Assembly: GCF_002224125.1 (NCBI RefSeq)
Contig: NZ_NCSM01000007.1
Span: forward strand, 3,839 to 67,838
DNA: 64,000 nt
Source of the DNA: Streptomyces sp. NBS 14/10
GTDB taxonomy: Bacteria > Actinomycetota > Actinomycetes > Streptomycetales > Streptomycetaceae
Direction: 5' to 3'
The position numbers and the translations under genes are program-made. Shown here in pieces: positions 1 to 8,254 of this stretch (position 1 is the stretch's first letter; each line of letters begins with the position of its first letter). The notes beneath the pieces are model-generated. The model saw only the letters and a program-made list of their open reading frames with translations, was not told the origin of the DNA and searched no databases.

Positions 1-2141
1 TGGTCGAGGCGCGGCAGCCAGGACAGCGCCCGCGGCAGGTACCAGTTGCGCTCCCCGAGCAGCGCCATCACCGAGGGCAGCAGCACCATCCGGACCAGCG
101 TGGCGTCCACCAGCACCGCGACCGCGAGGCCGACGCCCATCTGCTGCATGTCCTGCATCTGCAGCAGGGCGAAGACCGCGAACACCGCGACCATGATGGC
201 GGCCGCGCCGGTGATCGAGCCCGCCGTGGACCGGATGCCGTCGCGGATCGCCTCCCGGGTGGACAGGCCCCGCTCGTGCGCCTCACGGATCCGGGAGACC
301 ACGAAGACGTGGTAGTCCATCGAAAGACCGAAGAGGATCACCAGGACGAACAGCGGCATCCAGCCCTCGATCGCCCCGGCCGGCTCCATGCCCATCGTCT
401 CCGCGCCCCAGCCGTGCTGGAAGACGGCGGTCATCGTGCCGTACGCGGCCCCGACCGACAGCAGGTTGAGCAGGATCGACACGATGGCGATCGGCAGCGA
501 CCGGAAGCAGACCAGCATCAGCAGGAAGGTCACGGCCGCGATGAAGAGGAGCACCGGAAGGAAGTCGTCGGAGAGCTGGTCGTTGAAGTCGACGTTCGCG
601 GCCGTCTCGCCACCCACGTACACCTTGTCCGAGACCGGGCCGAGTACCTGCGGGACGATGTCGTCCTTCAGGGTGCTCAGGGCGTGCTTGGAGGCGTTGT
701 CGGAGCCGTTTCCGGCCAGCGGCACCTCGATACGCGCCACGCCCTCGCCCTTGTGCAGCTCGACCTTGACGGTCTTGCCGAACTCACCCGAGGCGGCGAG
801 CTTCTTCTTGAGGTCGGCCACCGCGCCCTGGAAGCGGGGCGAGGAGACGTCGTCGGACCGTGCGATCACCTCGGCCGGGGCGGGGCCGCCGGGGAAGGAC
901 TCGGTGATCTCCTTGAAGGCCACCGTCAGCTTCGAGTCCTTGCCGAACTGCTTCTCCATGCCGAGCTGTTCGGTCTTCATGCCCAGCGCGGGGGCGCACA
1001 GGGCCAGCAGCAGCGCGCCGGCGATGACCGCGAACAGGCCCGGCTTGGCCAGCACGGGCTTCATCAGCCGGCCCGAGATGCCGCCGCTGGCGTGCGCGCC
1101 CTTCTGGCGGCGGCGGTTGAGGAGCGGCACCCGTCCGGCGTCGATCCGGTCGCCGAGCCAGGACAGCATCGCGGGCAGCACCGTCACCGAGCCGAGCATC
1201 GCGGTGAAGACGACCAGGATCGTGGCGACCGCGAAGCCCTTGAAGAGCAGCAGACCCGACAGGAACATGCCGGACATGGCCAGCATGACCGTGATGCCGG
1301 AGACCAGCACGGCCCGTCCACTGGTCGCGGCGGCGATGCGCAGCGCGGTCTCGGGGTCCCGGCCCGCGGCCCGCTCGTCGCGCTCACGGCGCAGGTAGAA
1401 CAGGCAGTAGTCGACGCCGACGGCCAGCCCCACCAGGAACATCACGGACTGGGTGCTGGAGAACATCGGCAGCTTGTGGCTGGCGAACGCGAGCAGACCG
1501 AAGGTGCCGATGCACGCGGTCACGCCGAGGAAGACCGGCAGCAGCGCGGCGACCAGGGCGCCGAAGACCACCAGCAGGATGCCCAGCGCCAGGGGTACGG
1601 CCGTGAGCTCCGCCGTCTTCATATCGCCGGAGAGGATGCCGTCCAGGCTGTGCGCGAAGCTGGCGTCGCCGACCTCGTACGCCTGGACGCCCTCATGGGC
1701 CGCCTCGGTCTGCTTCACCGCGTCGAGCACCGGCTCGATCCGCTCCCCCGCGGTGTCCGCGTCGCCCTTCATCTCAAAGCTGATCAGCCCCTCCCGGCCG
1801 CTCTCGGAGCGCACCGGCGGCTGGACCCGCATGGCCTCGCCGGTCTTCTCCAGCCGCGCCGTGAGGTCGCCCGCCGCATCCCGCCAGCCGTCCGGCTCGG
1901 CGCTGCGCAGCATCACCATCTCGCCGGCGGGGTCCTTGAGCCCGGCGTCCTCCAGGATCTTCTCGGCGCGCGCCGAGTCGCCGGTGCCGCCTTCGGAGTT
2001 GGTCATCTCATTGATGCCGGACATGCCGCCGATGACCGCGACGACCACGACGAACAGCAGCCAGCCGATGATCGCGGTCTTGCGGTTTCGGGTGCTCCAC
2101 CCGCCGAGCCGTACGGCGAGGCCCCGCCTCGTTGTGCTCAT
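1..2141 (-). CDS. MMPL family RND-type exporter (C-terminus cut by window edge)
   Basis: Inner-membrane transporter of the MMPL/YdfJ family, which in actinobacteria exports lipids or drugs using proton motive force. The gene starts at the ATG at 2139-2141 and reads off the left edge, so 713 codons are visible. A first membrane segment lies at about residues 23-41 (KTAIIGWLLFVVVVAVIGG). A large extracytoplasmic loop follows, then a cluster of membrane helices with the motif GVDYCLFYLRRERDE. A second loop and a second helix cluster contain LSMDYHVFVVSRIREAHERG. These paired motifs are typical of the two MMPL halves. It is divergent from a sensor kinase, which suggests regulation by that system. 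The substrate cannot be read from sequence. Confidence 0.93.
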   Translation of the reverse strand, partial: MSTTRRGLAVRLGGWSTRNRKTAIIGWLLFVVVVAVIGGMSGINEMTNSEGGTGDSARAEKILEDAGLKDPAGEMVMLRSAEPDGWRDAAGDLTARLEKTGEAMRVQPPVRSESGREGLISFEMKGDADTAGERIEPVLDAVKQTEAAHEGVQAYEVGDASFAHSLDGILSGDMKTAELTAVPLALGILLVVFGALVAALLPVFLGVTACIGTFGLLAFASHKLPMFSSTQSVMFLVGLAVGVDYCLFYLRRERDERAAGRDPETALRIAAATSGRAVLVSGITVMLAMSGMFLSGLLLFKGFAVATILVVFTAMLGSVTVLPAMLSWLGDRIDAGRVPLLNRRRQKGAHASGGISGRLMKPVLAKPGLFAVIAGALLLALCAPALGMKTEQLGMEKQFGKDSKLTVAFKEITESFPGGPAPAEVIARSDDVSSPRFQGAVADLKKKLAASGEFGKTVKVELHKGEGVARIEVPLAGNGSDNASKHALSTLKDDIVPQVLGPVSDKVYVGGETAANVDFNDQLSDDFLPVLLFIAAVTFLLMLVCFRSLPIAIVSILLNLLSVGAAYGTMTAVFQHGWGAETMGMEPAGAIEGWMPLFVLVILFGLSMDYHVFVVSRIREAHERGLSTREAIRDGIRSTAGSITGAAAIMVAVFAVFALLQMQDMQQMGVGLAVAVLVDATLVRMVLLPSVMALLGERNWYLPRALSWLPRLD

Positions 2142-2452
2142 CGCGTCTCCCCCCGGGAGGTGTGCGTCCTGACCGGAACCGGCAGGACTGAACGGACTGA
2201 AAGGACTGTTGAGGTCACGTCATCGACGGTAGAAAACGGCGGGCTCGCGCCCCAGCCGCACAAGTCCCCAATCCGCTGAAGCAAAAGGAGAGTCCCGGGG
2301 GTGGGGCTAGGTATACCTCGGGACGGGGGCAGGGCAGAGTGACCGGGGCGGCCGGGTCCGCCAGACTTGAACCGTCCGGCGATGGGGAGCGTCCCGCGCC
2401 GGGCGCGGGCCCCGGCGCGGGTCCCGCGGGAGCGGTGTCAGGGAGATGTCCG
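2142..2452. promoter_or_regulatory. Divergent promoter region with 9-bp direct repeats
   Basis: This 311-bp region separates the MMPL exporter from the sensor kinase and holds no gene. Its clearest structure is GGACTG repeated three times with a 9-bp period (starts at 2185, 2194 and 2203), about 40 bp upstream of the exporter start. Evenly spaced direct repeats like these are often binding sites for NarL/OmpR-type response regulators. A GC-rich stretch leads to the kinase start, with GGGAG at 2441-2445 as its ribosome-binding site. Confidence 0.4.
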
Positions 2453-3736
2453 ATGAGGGTACGCAAGGCGCTGGTGGCCGCCGCCCGTGGGCTGGTGCTC
2501 GCGATCGCCTCGCTGGCCGGGTCGATCACGCTGTTCGTCCTGACGGTGGTGTCCCTGGCCTTCATCCCCCTGGGTGTGGGGGTGCTCACCACCCCGCCGC
2601 TGCTCGCTCTCGTGCGCGCCCATGCCAATCAGCGACGGCTGCTGGCCGCCCGCTGGTCCGGTGTCCAGATCCCCCTGCCGTACCGCGCCCCGCCTCCCGA
2701 TCGGCGCGGCGGGCTCGTGGGCGTGGTCGAGCAGTGCTCCCTGCTGCTGAGGGACCCGGCGACCTGGCGAGACCTGTTCTGGCTGCTCGTCGACATGACC
2801 GCCGGGGCCGTCGTGGCGCTGCTGGCCTGCGCCCCGATGCCGTACGCGGTGGAGGGCTGGGTGCTGGCGCTGGGCACCTGGCATCCGATCGTGGGCGCGA
2901 CGGGCACCTACTGGTACGGGTTCGTCCCGGTCACCTCCCAGGCCACCGCGAACTACGCCGCTCTGCTGGGCTGTGGCCTCCTCGTCATGGGCGTCTTCAC
3001 CTCCCCCATACTGCTGCGCGCGCACTTCCTGGTCGGCCGGGCCTTTCTCGCGCCCACACCGCGGATGACGCTCGCCGAGCGGGTCCACCACCTCACCGAG
3101 ACCCGGCACGACGCGGTCGACACCTCCGCCGCCGAGCTGCGCCGTATCGAGCGCGATCTGCACGACGGCGCACAGGCCCGGCTGGTCGCCATGGGCATGA
3201 GCCTGGGCACCGCCGAGGCGCTGATGGAGAAGGACCCGGCCAAGGCCAAGGAGCTGCTTGCGGCGGCCCGCGCCAGCTCCGCCGAGGCGCTGGCCGAACT
3301 GCGCGACCTGGTCCGCGGCATCCATCCGCCGGTGCTGGCCGAGCGTGGCCTGGGCGATGCCGTACGGGCCCTGGCGCTGCGGATGCCGCTGTCCGTGGAG
3401 GTGGAGGTGGACCTCCCGGGGCGGGCCGACGAACCGGTCGAGACGGCGGCGTACTTCGCGATCAGCGAGCTGCTGACAAACGCGGCCAAGCACTCCGGCG
3501 CCGACCGGGTGTGGATCGACATCCACCACGACAGCGACGTCGGGGCCCTGCGTATCGCGGTGACCGACGACGGGCAGGGTGGGGCGTCCGCCTCGGAAGG
3601 CTCGGGGCTGAGCGGGGTGCAGCGGCGGCTGGGCGCCTTCGACGGGGTGATGGCGATCAGCAGCCCGGTCGGCGGGCCGACGATGGCGACGATCGAGATA
3701 CCCTGCCGGCTCTCCGCCCAGCGCCCCACTGTCTGA
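2453..3736 (+). CDS. Sensor histidine kinase (NarL-type, HisKA_3)
   Basis: Membrane two-component sensor kinase of 427 aa. The N-terminal half matches the actinobacterial 'putative sensor' membrane domain, with several hydrophobic segments between residues 10 and 200. The HisKA_3 dimerisation box RIERDLHDGAQARL carries the phosphorylated His. A GHKL ATPase domain follows with the N-box ELLTNAAKHS and the G-box VTDDGQGG. The ATG at 2453 is preferred over the upstream in-frame start at 2339 because GGGAG lies 8 bp upstream of it. A cognate response regulator normally lies immediately downstream, but here a TnpB-like gene follows. A regulator of the matching family sits alone at 15306. The likely target is the divergent MMPL exporter. 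Confidence 0.93.
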   Translation: MRVRKALVAAARGLVLAIASLAGSITLFVLTVVSLAFIPLGVGVLTTPPLLALVRAHANQRRLLAARWSGVQIPLPYRAPPPDRRGGLVGVVEQCSLLLRDPATWRDLFWLLVDMTAGAVVALLACAPMPYAVEGWVLALGTWHPIVGATGTYWYGFVPVTSQATANYAALLGCGLLVMGVFTSPILLRAHFLVGRAFLAPTPRMTLAERVHHLTETRHDAVDTSAAELRRIERDLHDGAQARLVAMGMSLGTAEALMEKDPAKAKELLAAARASSAEALAELRDLVRGIHPPVLAERGLGDAVRALALRMPLSVEVEVDLPGRADEPVETAAYFAISELLTNAAKHSGADRVWIDIHHDSDVGALRIAVTDDGQGGASASEGSGLSGVQRRLGAFDGVMAISSPVGGPTMATIEIPCRLSAQRPTV

Positions 3737-3741
3737 GCCCA

Positions 3742-3779
3742 CCGGTTCCTCGTGGTCCGGCCGGTGCCTCGTGGTCCGA
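3742..3779. repeat. 19-bp direct duplication behind the kinase stop codon
   Basis: Two adjacent 19-bp copies (3742-3760 and 3761-3779), differing at two positions, share the core CCTCGTGGTCCG. They begin 5 bp after the kinase stop codon and end at the presumed left border of the TnpB-like element. They may be an insertion scar or the end of that element. Confidence 0.6.
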
Positions 3780-3793
3780 GGGAGCCGAGGTTG

Positions 3794-5509
3794 GTGGCGC
3801 GTCAGCGCGGGAGGAAGCGTGCGTTGCGTGCCATCGCGCCGCCGTTCACTGTGGCCGCGCCGTCGGGTGCCCGGATTCGGGACCGGCTGCGTGTCGATGG
3901 CGCAGACGAGAAGGTCCTCACCTTGGTCGGGCAGCACCTGGGCCGTCATCAGCGGGCGGATCTCACTGAGCGTGTCACGATCGGCCTGGTGCCGGTGAAG
4001 GACAATCGCCGGGCAGAGCGGAAGAAGAAGCTGACGGGGGTGTCGTCGTCGCGCTGGGCGGGGGCAATGACCCGCGCCAGCGAAGACCAGTACCAGCTCA
4101 GCATGCGCTGCCTGTACGACGAGCGAGCCGGACTCCGCCGCGCCATCGGGAAGATCACCCGTCGCCTCGCGGTGCCGTGCGGGCAGCAGAAGGGCAGGGT
4201 GCGCGGCTACCGGGACCGGGGCGAACGCTTCCAGAAGCAGCGCCGCCTCCAAGCACTCAGGGCCCGACTTGCCGTGGTCGAGCAGCACATCGCCGAGGAA
4301 CGGCCGTCCGTGGTCGTGGGCGGCCGCCGTCTGGCGAAGACGCGGCACCACCTGGCCGATGCTTATCTCACGGCCGGAGAGTGGCGCGAGCGGTGGGAAG
4401 CGGCCCGACTGTTCCTGACCGCGGACGGCGAATCCGGGGCCCCGCACGAGAACTACACCATCACGGTGGATCCGGCCGACGGCAGCGTGACGATCGTGCT
4501 GCCCGAACCGCTCAGGCATCTGGCGAACGCTCCACCTGACCGCTACCGGCTGGCCTGCACCGTCACCTTCCACCACCGCAGGGAGGAGTGGCTGGACCGC
4601 GTCACCGCGCACCGGGCGGTTCGGTACGACATCGTGCGCGACCCAGTGCGTGGCCGCTGGTACCTCGACGCCTCGTGGTCGGCGGCAAAGACCCTGCTGC
4701 CGTCGCCGCAGGAGATCCGGACGGCAGGCGGACGCATGCTCGCCGTCGATCTGAACGCCGGTCACCTCGCAGCGTACGCACTCGACCCATATGGCAACCC
4801 CGTCGGCGAACCCATCACGGTGCCAATGGAGTTGACCGGCCCTGCCTCGCGGCGGGACGGCAGACTGCGGGCCGCTGTCACCTCACTGATCAAGCTCGCC
4901 AGGACACACCACTGCACCGGGATCGTGATCGAGAACCTGGGCTTCACCGACGCCCGGCAGACAGGCCGGGAGACGATGGGACGTGGCCGGCGCGGCAAGG
5001 CATTCCGCCGCACGGTGGCCGGTATCCCGACCGCCAGGTTCCGGGACCGGCTGCGCGGCATGGCCTGCCACCAGGGGCTGGTCGTGGTCGCCGTGGACCC
5101 GGCCTACACCTCCCGCTGGGGCGCCCAGCACTGGCAAACACCTCTCAACGATCAATCCAAGACCATCGCAACCCGACATCATGCGGCCGCGGTGGCGATC
5201 GGCAGACGCGGCCTGGGACAACGGATCCGGCGTCGGCCAGGTGTGACCGCTCCCGACCGGAGGATCGGACAGCGGAGAGCTACCGGCCAGACCGCATCCG
5301 TACCCAGGCCACGTGGGACCACGAGCCCACCCAGGACCACAGGCACGCCCCACCAGGGCGACAAGACCCGCCGGAGCCCAAGTGACCAGCTCGTGCCGCT
5401 CCCCGCACCCACGACCGTTCGGGGCGCACCCGGCACCAGACACCACCCACCTGGACCGGAACGCATTGAGTCGGCCGGCACCGGCCAACCACACCAGGAA
5501 CGGTGTTAG
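3794..5509 (+). CDS. TnpB-like RuvC-fold protein (IS200/IS605 OrfB family, diverged)
   Basis: TnpB proteins are RNA-guided nucleases carried by IS200/IS605/IS607 elements. The RuvC-I motif is LAVDLNAGHLA (Asp codon near 4748) and RuvC-II is IVIENLGF (Glu codon at 4931). The region before RuvC-III reads VDPAYTSRWGAQHW, without the usual CxxC zinc ribbon. The RuvC-III position reads TRHHAAAVAIGRR, where classical TnpB has a DxNAA-type motif, so the third acidic residue appears replaced by His. No TnpA is adjacent. The last ~80 residues are Pro/Thr/Arg-rich and may overlap a 3' guide-RNA region rather than encode a folded domain. The start is uncertain: GTG 3794 has GGAG 9 bp upstream, and GTG 3752 is an alternative. 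Length is 571 aa, longer than typical TnpB (about 400). Confidence 0.8.
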   Translation: MARQRGRKRALRAIAPPFTVAAPSGARIRDRLRVDGADEKVLTLVGQHLGRHQRADLTERVTIGLVPVKDNRRAERKKKLTGVSSSRWAGAMTRASEDQYQLSMRCLYDERAGLRRAIGKITRRLAVPCGQQKGRVRGYRDRGERFQKQRRLQALRARLAVVEQHIAEERPSVVVGGRRLAKTRHHLADAYLTAGEWRERWEAARLFLTADGESGAPHENYTITVDPADGSVTIVLPEPLRHLANAPPDRYRLACTVTFHHRREEWLDRVTAHRAVRYDIVRDPVRGRWYLDASWSAAKTLLPSPQEIRTAGGRMLAVDLNAGHLAAYALDPYGNPVGEPITVPMELTGPASRRDGRLRAAVTSLIKLARTHHCTGIVIENLGFTDARQTGRETMGRGRRGKAFRRTVAGIPTARFRDRLRGMACHQGLVVVAVDPAYTSRWGAQHWQTPLNDQSKTIATRHHAAAVAIGRRGLGQRIRRRPGVTAPDRRIGQRRATGQTASVPRPRGTTSPPRTTGTPHQGDKTRRSPSDQLVPLPAPTTVRGAPGTRHHPPGPERIESAGTGQPHQERC

Positions 5510-5525
5510 CGTGCGACAGTCGGCC

Positions 5526-5556
5526 GCGGGACTCCGGTGCGACTTCCGGAACCCGC
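5526..5556 (+). ncRNA. Strong hairpin downstream of the TnpB-like gene, candidate guide-RNA scaffold
   Basis: GCGGG (5526-5530) pairs with CCCGC (5552-5556), and TCCGG (5533-5537) pairs with CCGGA (5546-5550), around an 8-nt loop. This gives a ten-base-pair stem with one small internal loop, 17 bp after the TnpB stop codon. TnpB guide RNAs (omega-RNAs) are made from the 3' end of the gene and the element's right end, so the place fits. It could equally be a terminator or an RNA belonging to the TROVE gene that starts at 5634. No T-run follows. Confidence 0.35.
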
Positions 5557-5633
5557 CTGTTAAGCGATGATTCGCAGCTCGTGCCCCCATTCCCCGGCCG
5601 ACACCCGCACACCTTGCCGCCAGGAGGCCCGAG

Positions 5634-7058
5634 ATGGAGAACCGGACCGACCTCGTGGCGGCCGAGGACCTGCTGCTCTTCGTGAACGCGGCGATCACCT
5701 CGACCGGACAGCGGGAGTTCCGCTCGGTCGAATGGCAGCAGCGCATGTCGCTGGACTTCCTGCATGCGTATGTGCTCGGCAACTACCGGGAGCTGTACGC
5801 GGCGACGCTCGCGCTGGACATCAACCACCACAACGCGGCGCTGATCGTGCGCAGGCTGCTGGAGACCGCCTCCGAGGCGTCGCCCGAGCAGCGCCGCACC
5901 GAGGGGCGGCTGATCGCCGGGCGGCTGACCCTGCTTCCGCCGCAGCGGGTGTACCGGCTCTTCCGCGAGCTGCGCCGGGCCGGGGTCAACAACCGCCGCA
6001 CCCGGGCCATCATGCGGGACTGGCTGGCGGCCCGCCCCGAACCGGCGCTCGACGCGGTCAAGTACCGCGCCGGGGTCAAGGCCGCCGCCCGCCATGCCCA
6101 TCTGCCGCTCGACACCGAGACGGGCCTCTTCCTCTTCGCGCCGCACACCCGCAAGGCCGGCTTCTCCACCCCCCTGTTCGAGTCCTGGCGCCGCGCCCAC
6201 TACACCCAGAGCGCGCTGTACGAGCTGCCGTACACCGTCGCCGAGGGGTTCGCGGTCAAGCACGGCATCGACCGGGGCGCCTTCCTGGAGCGGATCGCCC
6301 CGCGGCTGACCCGGCTGGAGCGGCTGCGGCTCCAGGAGTCGGCCCGTAAGCACCGGGCGGACGCGGTGGTCGGCGATCTGGCCGCCATGCCCCTGACCCG
6401 GCTGGCGAGCTATGTCCTCTCCCTCCCCCTGGACGATCGGGTCCGCCGCCGCGAGGAGCTGACCGCCGCGCTGCGGTCGGCCGCGCGGCGCACCGCGGGC
6501 CCGCGCGCGGGCAGTTGGGGCCGGGTGGCCGCGGTGCTGGACGACAGCTTCTCGGCCTTCGGCTCGGCACAGAAGCGGCGCCGCCCGCTGGCGGTGGCGC
6601 TGGCCTGCCACTTTCTGCTGGAGGCGCTGGCGGGCCAGTTGATCCCGCTGTGGCTGTCCGGCCGCACCGACGCGCTGCTGATGTATCCGCTGGGCCCGAC
6701 ACCGCTGGGCGCCCGCGTCCTGGACGCGCTGGAGCACCGGCCGGACCGGCTCGTCATCGTCTCCGACGGCTGGGACAACGCGCCGCCCGGCCTGGCCGGC
6801 GAGGTGCTGCGCATATGGCGCACCCGCCTGGACCCCGAGGGCCGCACCAGTGTGGTCCACCTCAACCCGGTGTACGACGCGGAGGACTTCGACGTACGGC
6901 GGCTGGCGCGGGAGGTGCCGACCGTCGGGGTGCGGGACGCGGAGGACCTTCCGGCCCTGGTGGAGCTGGCCCAGTTCGCGGAGGGCCGCACCCGCGCGGC
7001 CGAGCTGTGGACGCATGTGGACGCCCGCGTACGGCGGTTCTTGGAGGTGGAGGGATGA
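5634..7058 (+). CDS. TROVE/Ro60-like protein with C-terminal von Willebrand A domain
   Basis: A 474-aa cytoplasmic protein. The N-terminal ~300 residues are helical and repeat-like, with an Arg-rich segment (RLFRELRRAGVNNRRTRAIM) that resembles the TROVE domain of Ro60/Rsr RNA-binding proteins. Residues from about 300 form a vWA-like domain. The metal-site motif is DDSFS (DxSxS) in AVLDDSFSAFGS, and a second acidic site is IVSDGWDNAP. Bacterial Ro proteins bind Y RNA and assist RNA degradation and repair. The ATG at 5634 has a strong CAGGAGG upstream. The stop codon overlaps the next start (ATGA at 7055-7058), so the two genes are translationally coupled and probably act together. The TROVE call is by recognition; the vWA motif is seen directly. 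Confidence 0.7.
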   Translation: MENRTDLVAAEDLLLFVNAAITSTGQREFRSVEWQQRMSLDFLHAYVLGNYRELYAATLALDINHHNAALIVRRLLETASEASPEQRRTEGRLIAGRLTLLPPQRVYRLFRELRRAGVNNRRTRAIMRDWLAARPEPALDAVKYRAGVKAAARHAHLPLDTETGLFLFAPHTRKAGFSTPLFESWRRAHYTQSALYELPYTVAEGFAVKHGIDRGAFLERIAPRLTRLERLRLQESARKHRADAVVGDLAAMPLTRLASYVLSLPLDDRVRRREELTAALRSAARRTAGPRAGSWGRVAAVLDDSFSAFGSAQKRRRPLAVALACHFLLEALAGQLIPLWLSGRTDALLMYPLGPTPLGARVLDALEHRPDRLVIVSDGWDNAPPGLAGEVLRIWRTRLDPEGRTSVVHLNPVYDAEDFDVRRLAREVPTVGVRDAEDLPALVELAQFAEGRTRAAELWTHVDARVRRFLEVEG

Positions 7059-8230
7059 GCCAGGACACGACGCTCGTGGCGCTCACGGGCCTGACCGCGC
7101 TGCCCTCCCAGGTGTGGGGCGCGATCCGTCTTGTACCGCTGGTGCGGGAGGAGCCGATCACCGATCTGCGGCTCGACGACCGGCTGTACGGCGATGACTT
7201 CGCGGCCGTTGCGGTCGACCGGCGCACCGCGTACTGCTCGTACATCCCGCACGGCTACGTGGCGAACTGGACCGACGACGGCACCCCCGCGTCCTCCTAC
7301 GGCACCCAGCTGCGGCGGGACGCCGACGGGCCGCGCCCCGCATGCGTTCCGCTGCGCTTCCACCGCCGGATGGCCCGCCGTGTCGACAAGAACCGGGTGC
7401 GCTTTCTCCCCCTCCACCTGGCTCTGGAGGGCTATCTGGCGCTGCACTTCGGCGGCCCCTCGGTGGTGTGGGAGGAGTGGTCGCACCGGGCGGTCAGCCG
7501 CGGTCTGTCGCCGCGGGCCGAGCAGGCGTATGTCGGCGCCGAGGTGGAGGGGTTGCGCGACGCGCTGCGGGTCTTCGAGATCCACCCCGGCCAGTGCGGG
7601 GTCATGGTCTACGCGGCCGACGCCCTCGCCGCCGCCTTTGTCGTGCCGCACCCCGACGACTACCGCGCCCTGCACCCCTCGCTGGTCCTGGACCTCTTCG
7701 GGGAACTGATCCACCACTACACCACGCTGCACGGCCCGGTCCCGGAGTTCCGGGCCCGGATCGACGACGGCGCGGTGGGCTCACTGGCCGAGCTGCGGGC
7801 GGAGGCCGCCCGGCATCAGCGGGAATGGGCCGAGTTCCACGACCACACCATGGCGGGCGGGCTGCTCGACGAGTCGTACACACTCCAGCGCATCCGCACG
7901 ATGGGGCCCTTCGCCCTGTCCCGTTTTCTACCGCCCTTCCATCGCAACACCGAGCAGCACATCGGCGAGACCATCACCCACGAGGACGGCCGGCTCGCCT
8001 ACCTCAAGACCTTCCGCCTCTCCGAGGCCCAGACCCGGCGCGGCCATCTGCTCACCCTCCTCGCCGCCCACGACTGGCACTTCGGCGCGACCGCCGACGC
8101 CCTGGGGGTGAGCCGCGACCAGCTCGCCACCCGTGTGGAGCACGCGGGGTTCGGCGCGCTGCTGCGCCAGGACATACGCGACCACTACCGCGCGGCGGCG
8201 CGCAGGACGGCGCGCGAGGCAGCGCCCTGA
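7055..8230 (+). CDS. Partner of the TROVE-vWA protein, C-terminal FIS-type helix-turn-helix (possibly ARPP-1 family)
   Basis: A 391-aa protein with no signal or membrane segment. The first ~250 residues (GLTALPSQVWGAIRLVPLVR onward) resemble what I recall as the ARPP-1 domain of actinobacterial proteins, an uncharacterised domain linked to conflict or RNA-repair gene neighbourhoods. The last ~60 residues form a FIS-type helix-turn-helix: HLLTLLAAHDWHFGATADAL followed by GVSRDQLATRVEHAGF. It overlaps the TROVE-like gene by 4 bp. The HTH suggests DNA binding and perhaps autoregulation, but no enzymatic motif is obvious. The family name is uncertain, while the gene itself and its coupling are clear. 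Confidence 0.6.
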   Translation: MSQDTTLVALTGLTALPSQVWGAIRLVPLVREEPITDLRLDDRLYGDDFAAVAVDRRTAYCSYIPHGYVANWTDDGTPASSYGTQLRRDADGPRPACVPLRFHRRMARRVDKNRVRFLPLHLALEGYLALHFGGPSVVWEEWSHRAVSRGLSPRAEQAYVGAEVEGLRDALRVFEIHPGQCGVMVYAADALAAAFVVPHPDDYRALHPSLVLDLFGELIHHYTTLHGPVPEFRARIDDGAVGSLAELRAEAARHQREWAEFHDHTMAGGLLDESYTLQRIRTMGPFALSRFLPPFHRNTEQHIGETITHEDGRLAYLKTFRLSEAQTRRGHLLTLLAAHDWHFGATADALGVSRDQLATRVEHAGFGALLRQDIRDHYRAAARRTAREAAP

Positions 8231-8254
8231 CGAGCGTCCGCCCGGCCGCCCGGC

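Noticed and set aside
276..2279. 667-aa open frame opposite the MMPL gene
   Set aside because: It is antisense to a clear transporter and its Asp/His/Arg/Gln-rich translation is typical of GC-rich reverse frames.
2438..4765. 775-aa open frame opposite the kinase and TnpB genes
   Set aside because: Antisense to two recognised coding regions, with low-complexity translation and no start site.
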